A DNA stretch of 6,577 nucleotides, from NCBI GenBank assembly GCA_028709505.1, contig JAQVWW010000074.1, forward strand, positions 1-6,577, given 5' to 3'. Below the pieces are notes generated by a model, which was not told where the DNA came from, searched no databases, and saw nothing but the letters and a program-made list of their open reading frames with translations. Position numbers and translations under genes: made by a program. The stretch comes from Eubacteriales bacterium. GTDB taxonomy: Bacteria; Bacillota; Clostridia; Christensenellales; UMGS416. This document shows, piece by piece, positions 5,246 through 6,577 of the stretch (positions are counted from its first letter, which is position 1; the number at the start of each line of letters is the position of its first letter).

Positions 5246-5308
5246 GGGACGGGCGGAGTCCTCGGGCGGGCAAAGGGCTGTTTGCCCCCGAGGACGATTT
5301 GCGTTCCC
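5246..5308. repeat. Long imperfect hairpin without a T-tract
   Basis: GTCCTCGGG-CG-GGCAAA (5258-5274) pairs with TTTGCCCCCGAGGAC (5281-5295): 15 base pairs, a 2-nt bulge and the 6-nt loop GGGCTG. Beyond an internal loop, GGGACG (5246-5251) pairs with CGTTCCC (5302-5308) with one bulge. Neither flank is T-rich. Confidence 0.75.
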
Positions 5309-5374
5309 GCCGCACGGCCGGAGCCGGGCAGCGCATTGCAAAACTTGCGCCGCATACGCCCCAACGACCAAGCA

Positions 5375-5406
5375 GGATACCGGGCCTGCGCACCGGGCAG
5401 GCATCC
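5375..5406. repeat. Imperfect hairpin
   Basis: GCCTGC (5384-5389) and GCAGGC (5397-5402) enclose a 7-nt loop. GGAT (5375-5378) and ATCC (5403-5406) extend the stem across a 5-nt bulge. Function unknown. Confidence 0.45.
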
Positions 5407-5616
5407 GGCATTGCCGTTTATATCCTCGCGCCTATCCGTCGCAGCGATATCGCATTTGCATCCGCTCATATCGGTATTTTTAAAACACATATCGTTTATT
5501 TTTTACAAATGACTGCATAATTCCGCAATATTTTCGTGTTCAAAATTCCCGGTCGGCTATCGTTTGCACAAGGCCGCCGTTCCGTTGCCGATTGCTTTGG
5601 GTATCGGTCGCGCTCT

Positions 5617-6577
5617 TTATTGGGCATCAAAGCGCAGCGTGCTGTGTCGCGCCACGTCGCAGGCGTCAAAGTAGCGGTTTTCCATGGGTATCCACCGATC
5701 CCGGAAGGCCGCATAGGCGTCGGGACCGTTGCGTTCTTGGATGCGCCGCGTCTGCTCCTCTTCCCCCACCGACAAAAACACGCTCAGATCGTAGGCATCG
5801 CGAAACGCCGGGCGCAGGCTATAAGAACCTTCGACGACGATCACCGGCCGCGCTGCGATGTGCTCACTGCCCCGATAATCCATCACCGCGCAGTCAAATA
5901 TTCGGTAATCAAACGGTTGGCCGCTCTTAAGGCCGCGTATCACTTCGTCTGTAAAGCGCTCATAATGCACGTTGCCGCCGGGCTCCTGCAGCCGCTGGGC
6001 GGTACGCAACGCCGGTGGCAGAAAAAAATCGTCCATATGGATGACGGCGGTATCGTAGACGGAGCCGAGCAGCCGGGCCAGCGTACTTTTTCCGGCGCCG
6101 CACATGCCGTCGATAGCCACCACCGCCCGCCCCTTTTGCCGCAGCACGTCATCCACCGCCGCAAAAAGCGCGTGATAGCGCACATATGCGCTGTCCACCA
6201 CGCGGTAAGCCGGCCGATAGGCCTGCCCAAAGGCGACGCTGTGGTGAACAGCCGGGCAGCCCCGGGCGCGGTATTCGGCCACATACGCTGCCATCTGCGG
6301 TGGCGCAAACGGCAGCTCTGCGGCGGCGCACATGGCCAGCGCCGTGTCCAGCTTGCGCGCAAAGGCCTGCATGCTGCCGTGGGCACGGTTGGCGCTATGC
6401 ACAAAAAAGCGGTTGACGGTGGGCAGCGTCAGGCCCGCCGCCTGCAGCGCGCGCAGGTGCAGCCGCGCCCTGCCGTTGCCGATGTCGTCGGCCAACGCAC
6501 AGCCGGCGTCCTGATGGACGCCGGCATATTCTTCTTCCAAATACCGCAGGCTGCTTTGAGGGTCAGCTATCATGTGC
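5617..6577 (-). CDS. Uridine-kinase-like P-loop kinase with extra N-terminal domain (start beyond window edge)
   Basis: The C-terminal half (about residues 148-318, counting the first Met at 6573 as 1) is a P-loop kinase of the uridine kinase/phosphoribulokinase type. It shows AIDGMCGAGKST (Walker A, 153-164), HMDDFFLPP (179-187, the DDFF substrate loop) and VIVVEGSYSLRP (244-255, Walker B region with EGxY). FLSVGEEEQTRRIQERNG (266-283) is the Arg-rich lid. The N-terminal 140 or so residues lack the P-loop fold. I recall clostridial proteins in which a domain reading ...GGGHLIADP... precedes such a kinase, which matches HMIADPQSSL here. The frame stays open upstream (His codon at 6576-6574, no ribosome site before the Met at 6573), so the true start is outside the window. 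The substrate is unknown; phosphorylation of a nucleoside or similar small hydroxyl compound is the best guess. No neighbour helps. Confidence 0.85.
   Translation of the reverse strand, partial: HMIADPQSSLRYLEEEYAGVHQDAGCALADDIGNGRARLHLRALQAAGLTLPTVNRFFVHSANRAHGSMQAFARKLDTALAMCAAAELPFAPPQMAAYVAEYRARGCPAVHHSVAFGQAYRPAYRVVDSAYVRYHALFAAVDDVLRQKGRAVVAIDGMCGAGKSTLARLLGSVYDTAVIHMDDFFLPPALRTAQRLQEPGGNVHYERFTDEVIRGLKSGQPFDYRIFDCAVMDYRGSEHIAARPVIVVEGSYSLRPAFRDAYDLSVFLSVGEEEQTRRIQERNGPDAYAAFRDRWIPMENRYFDACDVARHSTLRFDAQ

Larger units (their letters stand above)
5217..5616. other. Gene-free stretch between ferritin and the kinase-like gene
   Basis: About 400 bp with no frame that has a ribosome site or recognisable protein. 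The left half is GC-rich and holds two hairpins (5246-5308 and 5375-5406). The right part (about 5460-5545) is distinctly AT-rich. I found no T-tailed terminator immediately after the minus-strand kinase gene. A non-coding RNA is possible but no promoter was identified. Confidence 0.5.

Noticed and set aside
5182..5512. Plus-strand frames of about 100 aa after the ferritin terminator
   Set aside because: They begin inside or right after the terminator hairpin, run through strong hairpins, and encode Arg/Pro-rich sequence with no ribosome site.
6290..6302. 13-nt match (GCCATCTGCGGTG) to the core of the degenerate repeat
   Set aside because: It falls inside the kinase-like coding frame with no flanking repeat homology. 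A short match like this is expected by chance in GC-rich sequence.
6571..6573. ATG at 6573 as the start of the kinase-like protein
   Set aside because: The frame remains open to the window edge, only 4 nt remain upstream so no ribosome site can be seen, and the residues around it look like the interior of a conserved motif.

Overview
The window is GC-rich bacterial chromosome. Strong GGAGG-type ribosome binding sites, a textbook sigma-A promoter and the protein families present suggest a Gram-positive (Bacillota) organism, probably a high-GC member of the Clostridia. The small Phe/Leu/Val-rich, Cys-containing protein at 2474-2671 fits that group. This assignment is an inference from gene content and style; no marker gene proves it. 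I see no phage, transposon, CRISPR or tRNA/rRNA sequence.

Left part (1-2377, minus strand): a two-gene operon is read right to left. A consensus promoter (2349-2377) drives an mRNA whose leader folds into two adjacent hairpins. The leader is followed by a COG2509-type FAD-dependent dehydrogenase (841-2250). After a 15-nt gap comes purA, adenylosuccinate synthetase, which runs off the left edge after 275 codons. The pairing links a flavoenzyme of unknown substrate to AMP synthesis from IMP.

Middle (2395-3795): a 65-residue protein on the plus strand carries a perfect 17-residue hydrophobic repeat, and the two DNA copies differ only at synonymous sites. It converges on a minus-strand ccdA (2848-3510), a membrane thiol-electron carrier. 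A hairpin between them (2693-2727) can terminate from both sides. ccdA has its own promoter about 260 nt upstream, overlapped by a perfect AT-rich dyad that looks like an operator.

Gene-poor stretch (about 3800-4640): no convincing gene. It holds two near-identical 61-bp tandem copies (3984-4105) and about five diverged copies of a 57-66-bp repeat (about 4165-4480), with several small hairpins.

Right part (4643-6577): a ferritin with a complete ferroxidase centre (plus strand) ends at a strong hairpin terminator. A 400-bp gene-free stretch with a long hairpin follows. Last is a minus-strand uridine-kinase-like P-loop protein with an extra N-terminal domain; its start lies beyond the right edge. 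Apart from the FAD enzyme-purA operon, the genes look like independent transcription units: purine synthesis, thiol redox, iron storage and a nucleoside-kinase-like enzyme.
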